From Candidatus Gastranaerophilales bacterium (GTDB lineage: Bacteria; Cyanobacteriota; Vampirovibrionia; Gastranaerophilales; Gastranaerophilaceae): a stretch of 64,000 nucleotides of DNA. Shown here piece by piece: positions 37,082 to 46,798 of this stretch (the first letter of the stretch is position 1; the number at the start of each line of letters is the position of its first letter). A model generated the notes under the pieces. It did no database searches. It was not told the origin of the DNA and saw only the letters and a list, made by a program, of their open reading frames with translations. The stretch lies in NCBI GenBank assembly GCA_947624645.1, contig CANQLG010000010.1, positions 1-64,000 on the forward strand, in the 5' to 3' direction. The translations under genes and the position numbers were made by a program.

Positions 37082-39047
37082 TATGTTTTATTCTCAATAC
37101 TTCGTAGATATCAACGGGATTTGATTTACCTTTTATGTTGACCTGAGAGAGTTTTACTACTTCTACACTATCTTTAACAAATTCATAAGTATGTTCACTA
37201 ATTAAGAATTGTGTTTTTAAAATATGATTATAAGCTTCAATTCTGGAGGCAAGATTTACATTATCACCGATAACAGTATATTCAATCCTGTCTTCACTGC
37301 CGATATTACCTGCAAAAACTTCACCCGTATTGATTCCTATACCGATATCTATTTTGGGTCTGCCTTCTGAAATGAGTTTATCCCTAAAATGCTTTACTTC
37401 CTGAAGAATCTCTGATGCACAATATATTGCATTTATTGCATGGTCTTGAGATTTAATCGGTTCACCGAATACCGCAAGTAAACCGTCTCCCATATATTTA
37501 TTAACTATTCCTCCATATTTGCTGATTATAGGTTCAATTATAGAAAAATATTCGTTTAATATTGAAGAAACTTCTTGCGGTGAAAGTTTTTCCGCTATTT
37601 GTGTAAAATTTCTGATATCGGCAAACAGAATGGTAACAACTGCCCTAACACCGCCCGATTTTAATGTACCCATATCCGAGATAATTTTTTTCATAACATC
37701 TTTTGAAAAATATTTTCCCATTATATTCTTTATCATATCTGATGTTCTATCTGTTGTTATTTTTATATATAACGCTTTTACTAATGCCGTATAATACATA
37801 GTTATTACGGGAGCAATTACGCAAACTCTTATATCGGCTTCAAATTCGTAAAAGTAATATATCATATATATCAGTACAAATATTGACGCAAATATTAAAT
37901 TATTTCTTAATCTGCCAAAGCCTTTTATTATAAAGAAACAAAACAAAGCTGTAATTAATATTGAATAATCATATTGAGGATAACATTTAAATTCATTTTT
38001 TAAAAGATTATCAATCATAACAGCATGAACATCCAAATCGGAATGCTTTTTTAAAACAGGAGTTTCACTTAATTGTTCCCAAACATTTTTATCTGCATTT
38101 AAACCAACAATAACTATTTTATCTTTAAATTTATCGGGCGAAATCTTAGGGAGTTCTCCTTCCTTTATTGATTTATTTGAATCAAGTACATCAATTGCAG
38201 AATATACTTTATGAGAATAATAGTCACTTTGAGGTTTATACCACTTTAACAGTGCTGCTGTAACAAATATATCATTATCTATATAATCTTTTGCCTTTTT
38301 ATCGTATATGGGAATTTTTAAATTTGAACAATCTTCTGCATCACATAAATAGTTATCATACAGATAAAAATCAGTTTTACCCGTATACATGGAATATGCA
38401 CTAAGCGCAATTGACGGATAATAATTATCTTTAAATTTTACTATCGGAACATAGCTTCTTAAAATTGCATCTTTATCTTCTACAATTATGGCAGAAGCTA
38501 AATTTTTTACATTATTAAGAAATTCTTTAGGCAATCTTACTATGGATTTATAGGTAAATTTATTAGCTTTTGTACTCTTATCATGAATTGTAACATTTGA
38601 TTTTAAATTAAAGATGTCAAGATACTCTTTTGGTAATACATCATAGACCAGATTAGAATTAAACAGTACAAAACTATTAATTAATTTGTTCTGTTTTTTC
38701 AAATTATCATAGAAAATTTCATCACTTTTAGGATTATATGTATCCGTAACGGTAATTACATTTTGAAACACAACAGTTTTTGCACCGCATGTGTGTTCTA
38801 AATAATTAAATATATCTGAGAACAGGCTCCTTTGCCAAGGCCAGCTTATTTTTTCTATTGATTTATCGTCGATTACTACAAGTACCACTTCATCAGACGG
38901 TTTAATTTTTTGCCAAGAAACAAGATTTTTTGTCAAAAAATCATTGACTTTTTCGTCAAATAAACTGTTTGTCAGCCAATAAATAAATATTGCAGTAAGC
39001 AAAAATAGTATAAATATTATTGATTTCGCATTGAAAATTTTACTCAT
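37074..39047 (-). CDS. CHASE2-domain adenylate/guanylate cyclase
   Basis: A 657-residue receptor cyclase. One N-terminal transmembrane helix is followed by a CHASE2 sensor (about residues 30-350; VVLVVIDDKSIEKISWPWQRS) facing the periplasm, then three membrane helices (about 355-425). The C-terminal class III cyclase has both metal-binding Asp: FADIRNFT and YMGDGLLAVFG, plus YTVIGDNVNLASRIEAY for the transition state. The product is probably cAMP. This architecture is frequent in cyanobacteria. RecG follows with an eight-base overlap. Confidence 0.93.
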   Translation of the reverse strand: MSKIFNAKSIIFILFLLTAIFIYWLTNSLFDEKVNDFLTKNLVSWQKIKPSDEVVLVVIDDKSIEKISWPWQRSLFSDIFNYLEHTCGAKTVVFQNVITVTDTYNPKSDEIFYDNLKKQNKLINSFVLFNSNLVYDVLPKEYLDIFNLKSNVTIHDKSTKANKFTYKSIVRLPKEFLNNVKNLASAIIVEDKDAILRSYVPIVKFKDNYYPSIALSAYSMYTGKTDFYLYDNYLCDAEDCSNLKIPIYDKKAKDYIDNDIFVTAALLKWYKPQSDYYSHKVYSAIDVLDSNKSIKEGELPKISPDKFKDKIVIVGLNADKNVWEQLSETPVLKKHSDLDVHAVMIDNLLKNEFKCYPQYDYSILITALFCFFIIKGFGRLRNNLIFASIFVLIYMIYYFYEFEADIRVCVIAPVITMYYTALVKALYIKITTDRTSDMIKNIMGKYFSKDVMKKIISDMGTLKSGGVRAVVTILFADIRNFTQIAEKLSPQEVSSILNEYFSIIEPIISKYGGIVNKYMGDGLLAVFGEPIKSQDHAINAIYCASEILQEVKHFRDKLISEGRPKIDIGIGINTGEVFAGNIGSEDRIEYTVIGDNVNLASRIEAYNHILKTQFLISEHTYEFVKDSVEVVKLSQVNIKGKSNPVDIYEVLRIKHNV

Positions 39048-39126
39048 ATTATAATTTTATCCGACTATTTAATTTTTGCAAAAAATTAAAAAAATTTTAT
39101 GCTAATATCTTTTTGAGGTTAATTAA

Positions 39127-41436
39127 ATGCAATATCTGAAACGAATAAACTTCATTAATATCATTATTTCGACAATATTGGCAATAATATTCAGCTATAT
39201 AATATATAATTTTTTATATCCAAATATTCATTACAAAAATTTATCAGATTTTTATATAGGTACAACAATTTATTTAGACCATAATAAATATTTAGACATT
39301 TATATCTATTTAATTTATTTATTATTCTTTTTTGTTTTTACTTTTGCTTTCAGTTTTATTAAATTCAAAAATAATGACAACAAAGTCATAATAAGTAACA
39401 ATGAAACAAAAAATATCAAATTTAGAGAAATAATTACTAAAATCAGAAATATTACAGTTAAAAATCAATATTTAGCATTATTGGGATATATATTTTTATA
39501 TCCTTTTAACGGACAAATTTACCCGAGATTAATCGGCTTGATATTATTAATAATACTTTGCGGTTTAGCGGATTCATATAAGAATAGAAACCAAAACAGA
39601 TTTTCTCCGTTTGCCGTTGCAGGTATATTATACTTTATATTTTTTAACGCCTATCAGCTAAATATATATTTAATTGATGATCATCATATGGGCGAGACCT
39701 TTGCTGCATTTTTTATGCATGATTTGTTTAATTTAAAATATTACAAAGATATAATGCTTGTTCACGGATATATAGATGTTATACCCGCATTTTTAGGCAA
39801 ATTTATATTTAACACAAATACATTAAACGGTTATTTATTGGGTGATGTTTTATTTAGAAATCTGAATTTAATTATTCTGCTGATAACAGGCTGCTGTATA
39901 TTTTCATCGGAATTATATTATATTGTTCCGATAACATTTATAAATATGCCGTCTCCCGCTTCTGTTTTTTGTATAGCTTATATTATTCTGCTTAAATTTC
40001 TTGAAAAGCCTTGGGGAATACTTATTTATACAATAATTGGTTTTATATTCAGTCTTATTTGGACTACAATGGGCACATTTTGGCTTCTGGCTGCTTTACC
40101 TTTATTTATTTTTAATATTTTTAAGCATAAAAATAAAAAATATATTTGTTTGGCTTTAATATCTTTGTTAATTCTCATATATTTATTTAAAGAACCGCTA
40201 TTTTATTACTTTTTAGAAGCTAAAGAATATACAAGAGCCTATTTGTTTTCTTTTGGAAATAATTTTCCTGAAATAATAAAAATTATACCGATTTTGTTTT
40301 TTATTAAAGCTTTTGTTCTTTTTATTACTCCTGTTTTTATAATTGAATTGGGTAAAGAACTTTATAATCAAAATAAATCAACCGAAAAAATATTATTTTT
40401 AGTATTTTTTACTATTTTGGCAATTGTTTCATTAAGTTATACCCTTGGAAGAATTGACGGAAATTTATTATACAGGCTGCAATATATCTCAATTCCTTAT
40501 TTATTAATTGTATTACCGTACTACTTATATATACAATCAACGGAAAAAATAAAAAAAATAACAAAAATAGTTTTTATTTCAATATTAATATTCACCTCAG
40601 CACAAAATATATTTAAATTATCAAACAAGATAAAATTTTGCGGGATTAAGTATGATAAAGCCCAAGAGTTAAGAATTGCATCAATAAGAGAATACCTGAA
40701 AAAATTTCCTGATAATACTTCTTTTTTGGATTTTACAAACAGGGGCATGCACTATTTTTATTTAAAGAAAAAATGCCCCGTAAAATATACCTCTTTTTAT
40801 AATTCAATAACAACAAATCAATCAATAAATTCTCTTAAAAGATTAAAAAACAATCCGCCTGATATAATCCTTATTAAATCATTAAACAATATATATGATA
40901 ATGTATTTCCGTCTTTAAGAGTAAATCCGGAATACAGATATATGCTCTTGAGCGGACAATATAAATATGAAGAATATAAAGAAAACGGATTTTTAATAAA
41001 AACAGACAATAACAAATATTCTAATAAAGATTTATCTGAATTTGATTTTATATTTTCAAACAATAATCTTGGCTTTTTACCAGAAGTATGGGCTAATTCA
41101 ATTAATACACTCCCCATTACAAAAATTAAGCCCGAGTATTATTTTTATCAGGTTCAAAATAAACTTATAATTAAATTTATTAATCCGCAAAAAGGCTCAG
41201 ATATTGATTTATTGTATATTGCAAATAAACTTCAAAACACATCAAAATACATAATAAGTATAAATGATTCGGATTCAGATATGATATGCTATTCAAAATC
41301 AGGAAAATTGCTTTTACCCTTTGACAATTTCCCATCTTGGATGCTAAATAATAATATAAAAACAATAACAATAGAATCACTTAATTTTATTTCGCCCGAA
41401 ATAGAATTTTATAATAAAACGGAAAGAGATAAATGA
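39127..41436 (+). CDS. Large multi-pass membrane protein, GT-C-like
   Basis: A 769-residue protein with about a dozen hydrophobic helices in residues 10-470 and a soluble C-terminal third. The loop LIDDHHMGETFAAFFMHD sits where GT-C glycosyltransferases have their acidic catalytic residues, which is the only hint of function. It overlaps the SGNH gene by four bases (ATGA), so the two are coupled; a transferase paired with an acyl-handling enzyme would fit surface-glycan assembly. No closer family assignment is possible by eye. Confidence 0.65.
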   Translation: MQYLKRINFINIIISTILAIIFSYIIYNFLYPNIHYKNLSDFYIGTTIYLDHNKYLDIYIYLIYLLFFFVFTFAFSFIKFKNNDNKVIISNNETKNIKFREIITKIRNITVKNQYLALLGYIFLYPFNGQIYPRLIGLILLIILCGLADSYKNRNQNRFSPFAVAGILYFIFFNAYQLNIYLIDDHHMGETFAAFFMHDLFNLKYYKDIMLVHGYIDVIPAFLGKFIFNTNTLNGYLLGDVLFRNLNLIILLITGCCIFSSELYYIVPITFINMPSPASVFCIAYIILLKFLEKPWGILIYTIIGFIFSLIWTTMGTFWLLAALPLFIFNIFKHKNKKYICLALISLLILIYLFKEPLFYYFLEAKEYTRAYLFSFGNNFPEIIKIIPILFFIKAFVLFITPVFIIELGKELYNQNKSTEKILFLVFFTILAIVSLSYTLGRIDGNLLYRLQYISIPYLLIVLPYYLYIQSTEKIKKITKIVFISILIFTSAQNIFKLSNKIKFCGIKYDKAQELRIASIREYLKKFPDNTSFLDFTNRGMHYFYLKKKCPVKYTSFYNSITTNQSINSLKRLKNNPPDIILIKSLNNIYDNVFPSLRVNPEYRYMLLSGQYKYEEYKENGFLIKTDNNKYSNKDLSEFDFIFSNNNLGFLPEVWANSINTLPITKIKPEYYFYQVQNKLIIKFINPQKGSDIDLLYIANKLQNTSKYIISINDSDSDMICYSKSGKLLLPFDNFPSWMLNNNIKTITIESLNFISPEIEFYNKTERDK

Positions 41437-42368
41437 AACAGATACTAAAATTTATAATAATAAATACCGTTATATTGGCTATAATAATATTAATACTGGA
41501 AGCAGGGATATGGTTTTTTGAAAATAATCAGCTTGTATTATCAAAAGATGAATATGTGCTTAAAAACGGTTTTTTCCCTTTTCATAAAGGAATAACGAAT
41601 TTCACGTTTGATGAAAAAATATTTAGAGATAACCCCATCGGCGCAGAATACAAAAACAAAAAGCCGATAGTAATATTCGGATGCTCATACGCATACGGTT
41701 TTTTATTGGATAGAGAACAAACATTTTCATATAAGTTATCAAAACTAACTCACAGAACTATATATAATAGAGCCTATCCTGCATGGGGATCTGCACACAT
41801 GCTCTATCAAACTAGAGATGAAAATTTATACAAAGAAATTCCTGAGCCCGAATATGTTATATTTCTTTCCATGCATGACCATTTCAGACGTTTATACGTT
41901 ATGACATTTATGTCAGGTGATATATTGTGTGAAAATTTTTACTTAAGATATAAAGAGAAAAACGGTGAGCTTATTCAAATACAAAACAAAAATAAATTCT
42001 TGAATTTGATTAAACGCTTATATTTAGTTCAAAAAATTCATCATTACTATGTAAATAACAAAATACTGAAATACGAGGATTATACAAATGCATATGATTT
42101 TTATGCCAAACAAGTCATAGAAAGTAAAAATAATATGCAAAAACACTGGAAAAATACAAAATTTATATATATACAATATGATTGGATAAAAGATAGAGAA
42201 ATTTTATTTAATAAACTTGAAGATGCAGGTTACACAATAATATATCTGCCGGAATTAACAAATAAAGATTTATATTCAAAAGAGTATGTATTGGCAAAAG
42301 ATTATCATCCGAATGAAAATGCTTGGAACCTGATAACACCTTTAGTCGCAAAAGAACTTAAATTATAA
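41433..42368 (+). CDS. Membrane-anchored SGNH hydrolase-like protein
   Basis: A 311-residue protein with one N-terminal anchor helix (IIINTVILAIIILILEAG) and a periplasmic SGNH domain. FGCSYAYGFLLDREQTFSYKL has the Ser of block I. NRAYPAWGSAHML stands for block II with the Gly, and KDYHPNENAWNLI for the terminal Asp/His pair. It is clearly related to the protein at 50869-51873, which shares GCSY-x-x-G, the Y/WN-x-G-x-x-x-A region and HPx-x-x-AW. It is translationally coupled to the GT-C-like gene. Likely acts on O-acyl groups of glycans; substrate unknown. Confidence 0.75.
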   Translation: MKQILKFIIINTVILAIIILILEAGIWFFENNQLVLSKDEYVLKNGFFPFHKGITNFTFDEKIFRDNPIGAEYKNKKPIVIFGCSYAYGFLLDREQTFSYKLSKLTHRTIYNRAYPAWGSAHMLYQTRDENLYKEIPEPEYVIFLSMHDHFRRLYVMTFMSGDILCENFYLRYKEKNGELIQIQNKNKFLNLIKRLYLVQKIHHYYVNNKILKYEDYTNAYDFYAKQVIESKNNMQKHWKNTKFIYIQYDWIKDREILFNKLEDAGYTIIYLPELTNKDLYSKEYVLAKDYHPNENAWNLITPLVAKELKL

Positions 42369-42430
42369 ATAATGACACAGAACTATCTTTATACTAAAAT
42401 AATTTAGAAGATTTTGAAGAGGATATTAAG

Positions 42431-44884
42431 ATGAAAGTTTCGTTAGAATGGCTTAATGAATTTGTAGATATAAGTGATTTAACCGTAGAGCAGATAGTAC
42501 ATGAGCTTACTATGAGCGGATTGGAAGTGGAAGAAATTGAAACAACGGGAGCAAAATTTACCAATATAATAACAGCACAAATTAAGGCTATAAAACAACA
42601 TCCTAATGCCGATAAATTACATTTGGTAGAAGTTGATTTAGGAACACAAACAAAAACAGTAGTATGCGGAGCACAAAATATACAAGTAGGACAAATAATT
42701 CCGTATGCCTCCGTCGGTTCAAAGGTATTGTCCAGAAAAACGGGGGAAGAATATGAATTAACCCCTGCCGTTATAAGAGGGATAGAGTCTCAAGGAATGT
42801 TATGTTCTCAAGATGAATTAGGGTTAGAAAATTTACAGGAAGAAGACGGAATATTAATTCTTAACAGAATATATGACAATATAAAATTAGGTACAAAGCT
42901 TGAAGAATTATTAAACATAAAAGAAGATACGATAATAGATGTGGCACAAACCCCAAATAGAGGCGATGAAATGTCTGTAATCGGGGTTGCACGTGAGATA
43001 GCATCTATATTTAACAAAAAACTGAATTTAAATCCGATAATATCAACAACAGATACGTCAACCGACAAATTTAAAGTGGAAATAAAAGATAAAGATACTT
43101 GCTTATACTATACGGCAGGATTATTAAAAGACGTTAAAATAAAACCATCACCACAATGGATGAAACGCAGGCTTGAAGTGTCAGGAATCAGGTCTATAAA
43201 TAATGTTGTAGATATAACAAACTATGTATTGTTGGAATATGGTCAGCCTTTACATGCCTTTGATATGGATAAATTAAACGGATATCTTTGTGTAAGAAGA
43301 GCAAAAGATGGTGAAACTCTGGTAACGCTTGACGGAATTGAGCGTAAACTAACTAATGATACGGTATTAATTGCAACTCAAGAAACAGGTGTTTGTATAG
43401 CAGGCGTTTTCGGAGGACAAAATTCCGAAATAGACGATAATACAAAAAATATAGTATTAGAATCTGCATATTTTACACCGCATACAAACAGAAAAAGTTC
43501 GAGAAGCATAGGATACAGAAGCGAAGCTTGCGCAAGATTTGAAAGAGGCGTTGATATTGAAGCAACAAAACCTGCACTATTAAGAGCCATTCAACTGTTA
43601 ACCCAATATGCTGAGGCAAAAATCGATGGAATAGTTGAAACAGGTTCAAATAAAATAGATAATCAAGAAATAACACTAAGATTTAATCAGGTAAAAAGAC
43701 TTCTAGGGCTTGAAATCCCAGCACAAAAATGTATAGAAATACTTCAAAATTTAGGGTTTGAATTACTTGGCAAAAATGATTTGGCATGTAAATTTAAAAT
43801 TCCAAGTTTCAGAATTAATGATGTTAAACAAGAAGTAGACTTAATAGAAGAAATAGCAAGAATATACGGATATGATAAAATAGCACCGACTTTGCCGAGT
43901 AAAACACAATCACCCGAAATAACAAAAGAACAAAAGCTTCTAAAAAAAATTAACAATATGTTCTTAGGATTCGGCTTTAATGAAGCTATGACATCATCTT
44001 TAATAGGAGAGCCAATATTAAAGCAATTCGGTTTAACTTATGATAAAAATTCGGCTGTATTTGTACAAAATCCACAGTCTGATGAACATACAATGCTAAG
44101 ACAAACAACAATAGCAAATATTCTTCAAACATTAAAAAATAATTTTGATAACGGACAAAAAAATATTTGGATGTATGAAATAGGAAAAACATATTTTATA
44201 AAATTACCTGCGACACAAACAGATAGCGGGGTTGAAGAAAATCAAATTATTTCAGGCGTAATTACCGGAGAAACAAACAATAATCTTTGGAAAAAATTGC
44301 CAAAAGCAGACTTTTATACTTTAAAAGGTATATTGGAAAATCTTTTTGAGTTATTGAACATATCTCAGAGAGTAAAACTTTCAAATGCTGAAAATATCAG
44401 CTGGCTGCATCCCGGAAGAAGTGCAAAAGTAGTGTTATTAAGTAAAACTCCTGAAACAATAGGATATTTTGGCGAAATTTATCCGATAATAAAAGATAAA
44501 TTAAAAATAAATCAGGAAATATATCTATTTGAACTTAATTTAGGAAAAATGATAAATGCATCACCCGATTCAATTTCAAAATATAAACCGCTTGCCCAGT
44601 TTCCTGAAGTACAAAGAGATATTTCTTTTTCAATAGAAAAAAATATATCAAACGAACAAATTATATTGGCAATTAAGAAAAGTGCCGATTCAAAAATTTT
44701 CAAAGGTGCAAATCTTTTTGATATATATGAAGGTGAACATATTCAAGAGGGCTATAAAAGTTTAGCTTACAGGATTACGCTGCAAGATAATGATGCAACA
44801 CTAACAGATGAAATTATTGATAAGGAAATAAACTCTATAAAATCAGGTTTAATGAAGAAATTTAATCAGATTAATTTTAGATAA
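42431..44884 (+). CDS. pheT: Phenylalanine-tRNA ligase beta subunit
   Basis: The editing and tRNA-binding subunit of the (alpha-beta)2 enzyme, 817 residues. The N-terminal MKVSLEWLNEFVDI and the EMAP-like tRNA-binding domain (ITAQIKAIKQHPNADKLHLVEVD) come first. B3/B4 editing follows (GIRSINNVVDITNYVLLEYGQPLHAFD), then B5 (EEIARIYGYDKI) and the C-terminal ferredoxin-fold anticodon-binding domain (KPLAQFPEVQRDISF). A GAAGAGGAT site precedes the ATG. The alpha subunit gene pheS, usually adjacent, is not in the window. Confidence 0.98.
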   Translation: MKVSLEWLNEFVDISDLTVEQIVHELTMSGLEVEEIETTGAKFTNIITAQIKAIKQHPNADKLHLVEVDLGTQTKTVVCGAQNIQVGQIIPYASVGSKVLSRKTGEEYELTPAVIRGIESQGMLCSQDELGLENLQEEDGILILNRIYDNIKLGTKLEELLNIKEDTIIDVAQTPNRGDEMSVIGVAREIASIFNKKLNLNPIISTTDTSTDKFKVEIKDKDTCLYYTAGLLKDVKIKPSPQWMKRRLEVSGIRSINNVVDITNYVLLEYGQPLHAFDMDKLNGYLCVRRAKDGETLVTLDGIERKLTNDTVLIATQETGVCIAGVFGGQNSEIDDNTKNIVLESAYFTPHTNRKSSRSIGYRSEACARFERGVDIEATKPALLRAIQLLTQYAEAKIDGIVETGSNKIDNQEITLRFNQVKRLLGLEIPAQKCIEILQNLGFELLGKNDLACKFKIPSFRINDVKQEVDLIEEIARIYGYDKIAPTLPSKTQSPEITKEQKLLKKINNMFLGFGFNEAMTSSLIGEPILKQFGLTYDKNSAVFVQNPQSDEHTMLRQTTIANILQTLKNNFDNGQKNIWMYEIGKTYFIKLPATQTDSGVEENQIISGVITGETNNNLWKKLPKADFYTLKGILENLFELLNISQRVKLSNAENISWLHPGRSAKVVLLSKTPETIGYFGEIYPIIKDKLKINQEIYLFELNLGKMINASPDSISKYKPLAQFPEVQRDISFSIEKNISNEQIILAIKKSADSKIFKGANLFDIYEGEHIQEGYKSLAYRITLQDNDATLTDEIIDKEINSIKSGLMKKFNQINFR

Positions 44885-44960
44885 ACAACAAATAAATATA
44901 ATATACAAAACATTATATTATTAATTTTTGTATCATAATCAAATAATTTAGTATTTTTTC

Positions 44961-44988
44961 TTGAAATCCGAAAGTAAACATATATAAT
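44961..44988 (+). promoter_or_regulatory. Sigma-70-type promoter for the Cys-rich small protein
   Basis: TTGAAA (44961-44966) and TATAAT (44983-44988) are separated by 16 bp and lie about 80 bp before the start at 45070. The -10 is a perfect consensus. This is one of the few unambiguous promoters in a background full of A/T. Confidence 0.7.
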
Positions 44989-45069
44989 ATAGATAGTGAT
45001 GGTAAGAAAAGCACATGCTAAGTAATACATATCACAATAAATGGGGATAAATTCAAGGAGGAATTTGTA

Positions 45070-45288
45070 GTGCTTAGAAGCAGAGATATGGGACGCTCTA
45101 TTGCAGTTAGAAGGTGGACTAATACAGCGTTAGAATGTTACAAACGCGGTTGTGTTTGTGAAGGTTGTTTTTATACAGACTTTTTTAACGGCACTTCACA
45201 AAGATGCCAAATGAAAGCTTCTGTATTAGAATTAGTGAGAGTGTTAGGTAAACCAAACGTTGAGATTCAACAAGTTTTGGCAGATTAG
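45070..45288 (+). CDS. Small five-cysteine protein, unrecognised
   Basis: A 72-residue protein starting at GTG 45070, with a strong AAGGAGG ribosome-binding site, a consensus promoter and its own terminator: clearly a real, well-expressed single-gene unit. Cys are at 23, 28, 30, 33 and 46 (ALECYKRGCVCEGCFY and SQRCQMKASV), a spacing that suggests a bound zinc or iron-sulphur centre. The C-terminal half, MKASVLELVRVLGKPNVEI, is helical and might be a helix-turn-helix fragment. I believe similar small proteins occur in other anaerobes but know no function. Confidence 0.88.
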   Translation: MLRSRDMGRSIAVRRWTNTALECYKRGCVCEGCFYTDFFNGTSQRCQMKASVLELVRVLGKPNVEIQQVLAD

Positions 45289-45307
45289 TTTAGACACAAA
45301 TAAAATT

Positions 45308-45335
45308 AAAGCTCCCAATAATGGGAGCTTTTTAT
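45308..45335 (+). terminator. Intrinsic terminator after the Cys-rich gene
   Basis: Ten-base-pair stem AAAGCTCCCA / TGGGAGCTTT with loop ATAA, followed by a T run. It also lies just past the end of the convergent symporter gene, with an A run on the left, so may serve both. Confidence 0.92.
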
Positions 45336-45358
45336 TTAGTTAATTGATATAATGCGTT

Positions 45359-46690
45359 TTAAATTATTTCTTTATATTGTTCTGTATTATTTAAAAGGTC
45401 ATAATCGATTTCATTTTCGTTATCTGCAATAACCGCAGTAACAACAGTGTCACTGGCAACATTAACAGTTGTTCTAATCATATCAACAACTTTATCAATA
45501 GCGAATAAGAAAGCAAAGCCCTCAACTAACTGCTGAGGTGTTAAACCGAGTCCGTTTAATACAAGTGCAATAGTTATAAGCCCTGCATTCGGAATACCAG
45601 CACAAGTACTTGAAGCAATAATAGCAAGAACCATAATCATAACAATTTGCAGTATATCAAGCGGAACTCCATAAGCTTGAGTTAAGAAAATAACAGCAAC
45701 TGTTTGAAATAAAGCAGTACCATCCATATTAAGTGTGGCGCCTAACGGAAGAACAAAGCTGCAAACCTTATGAGATATACCTCTTTTTTCACAGCAAGCA
45801 ATGGTTAAAGGTAAAGTAGCACTGCTGCTTGCAGTACCAAATGCAACCAATAAAGCTTCTATTACAGCAGTAAACAAAGTACCCGCAGGAACCTTGCTGA
45901 AAAATTTTAAAATTAACGGATATAATACAAAGAATTGTATACAAAAACCTAAAAATACCACTGCAAAGAATTTAGAAATAGTTGAAAATATAGCTAAACC
46001 GAATGCCGATACGGCAACTGTCGTAAGTGCAAAAATACCGGGAGCCGCAAAAACCATAATCCAATCGGTTATTTTCATAGTTGCAGCAAATACCGATTCA
46101 AAAAATGAAATAATCGGTCTTGATATTTCACCCACTTTAGATAGAGCAAGTGAAAATATCAACGCAAAGAATATAATCGGTATCATTTCACCCTTAGCAA
46201 GAGATTCCAATGGATTTTGAGGAATCATATTTAATACAATATTACCCAATTGTCCTCTTTGGTCTGCCAAAGCACTTGAAACCTGATTTTGGATTTCTAA
46301 TGCTGATGATTGACTTATATAGCTTTGAACACCAAGTCCGGGCTTAAACAATAAAACTAAACCGGCTCCGATAATAACTGCAAGAACGGTAATAAGACCG
46401 TAATATATAACCATTTTTTTGCCGAATTGTCCAATTTGTTTACTGTCACCAATACTTGATATACCAACAACAATAGCACTGCATACCAAAGGAATAACAA
46501 CCATTTGTATCACCCTGATAAAAGCTTGTCCGACAATATTTAATAGCTTAACAAACGGAACAAAACTTCCGGGATTATCATGAATAAAATTTCCGAATAT
46601 AATACCGGCAATAATTGCTAAAAATATATGCCAGTTACGTTTTATACCAAGTCCGACTGCGACAAAAATAGTTTGTAAATGTAATTTCAT
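45359..46690 (-). CDS. Dicarboxylate/amino-acid:cation symporter (DAACS)
   Basis: Sodium- or proton-coupled carrier for glutamate, aspartate or C4-dicarboxylates. I start at ATG 46690, which has a GAGGT ribosome-binding site five bases upstream; the Met five codons earlier has none. The membrane core of eight helices plus two hairpins is typical. The re-entrant loop AFGTASSSATLPLTI (serine-rich) and the binding motif LGATLNMDGTALFQ are diagnostic, followed by SSTCAGIPNAGLI. It is divergent from murC with about 110 bp between them. The exact substrate is not determined. Confidence 0.95.
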   Translation of the reverse strand: MKLHLQTIFVAVGLGIKRNWHIFLAIIAGIIFGNFIHDNPGSFVPFVKLLNIVGQAFIRVIQMVVIPLVCSAIVVGISSIGDSKQIGQFGKKMVIYYGLITVLAVIIGAGLVLLFKPGLGVQSYISQSSALEIQNQVSSALADQRGQLGNIVLNMIPQNPLESLAKGEMIPIIFFALIFSLALSKVGEISRPIISFFESVFAATMKITDWIMVFAAPGIFALTTVAVSAFGLAIFSTISKFFAVVFLGFCIQFFVLYPLILKFFSKVPAGTLFTAVIEALLVAFGTASSSATLPLTIACCEKRGISHKVCSFVLPLGATLNMDGTALFQTVAVIFLTQAYGVPLDILQIVMIMVLAIIASSTCAGIPNAGLITIALVLNGLGLTPQQLVEGFAFLFAIDKVVDMIRTTVNVASDTVVTAVIADNENEIDYDLLNNTEQYKEII

Positions 46691-46798
46691 ATATACCTCA
46701 ATCAATTCTTAAGTACAATAATTGTACAATTAATTCGGTAATAATTCAACAAATAATATTTTTAGTATAATAATATAAGTAGATTTGGGAAACGATTC

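Noticed and set aside
42431-44884. Missing pheS as a sign of misassembly
   Set aside because: pheS and pheT are separated in a number of bacteria, including cyanobacteria, so absence nearby is not evidence of error.
45801-46220. Plus-strand 139-codon frame
   Set aside because: Antisense shadow of the symporter gene, rich in Ala/Asn/Lys from reversed hydrophobic codons.
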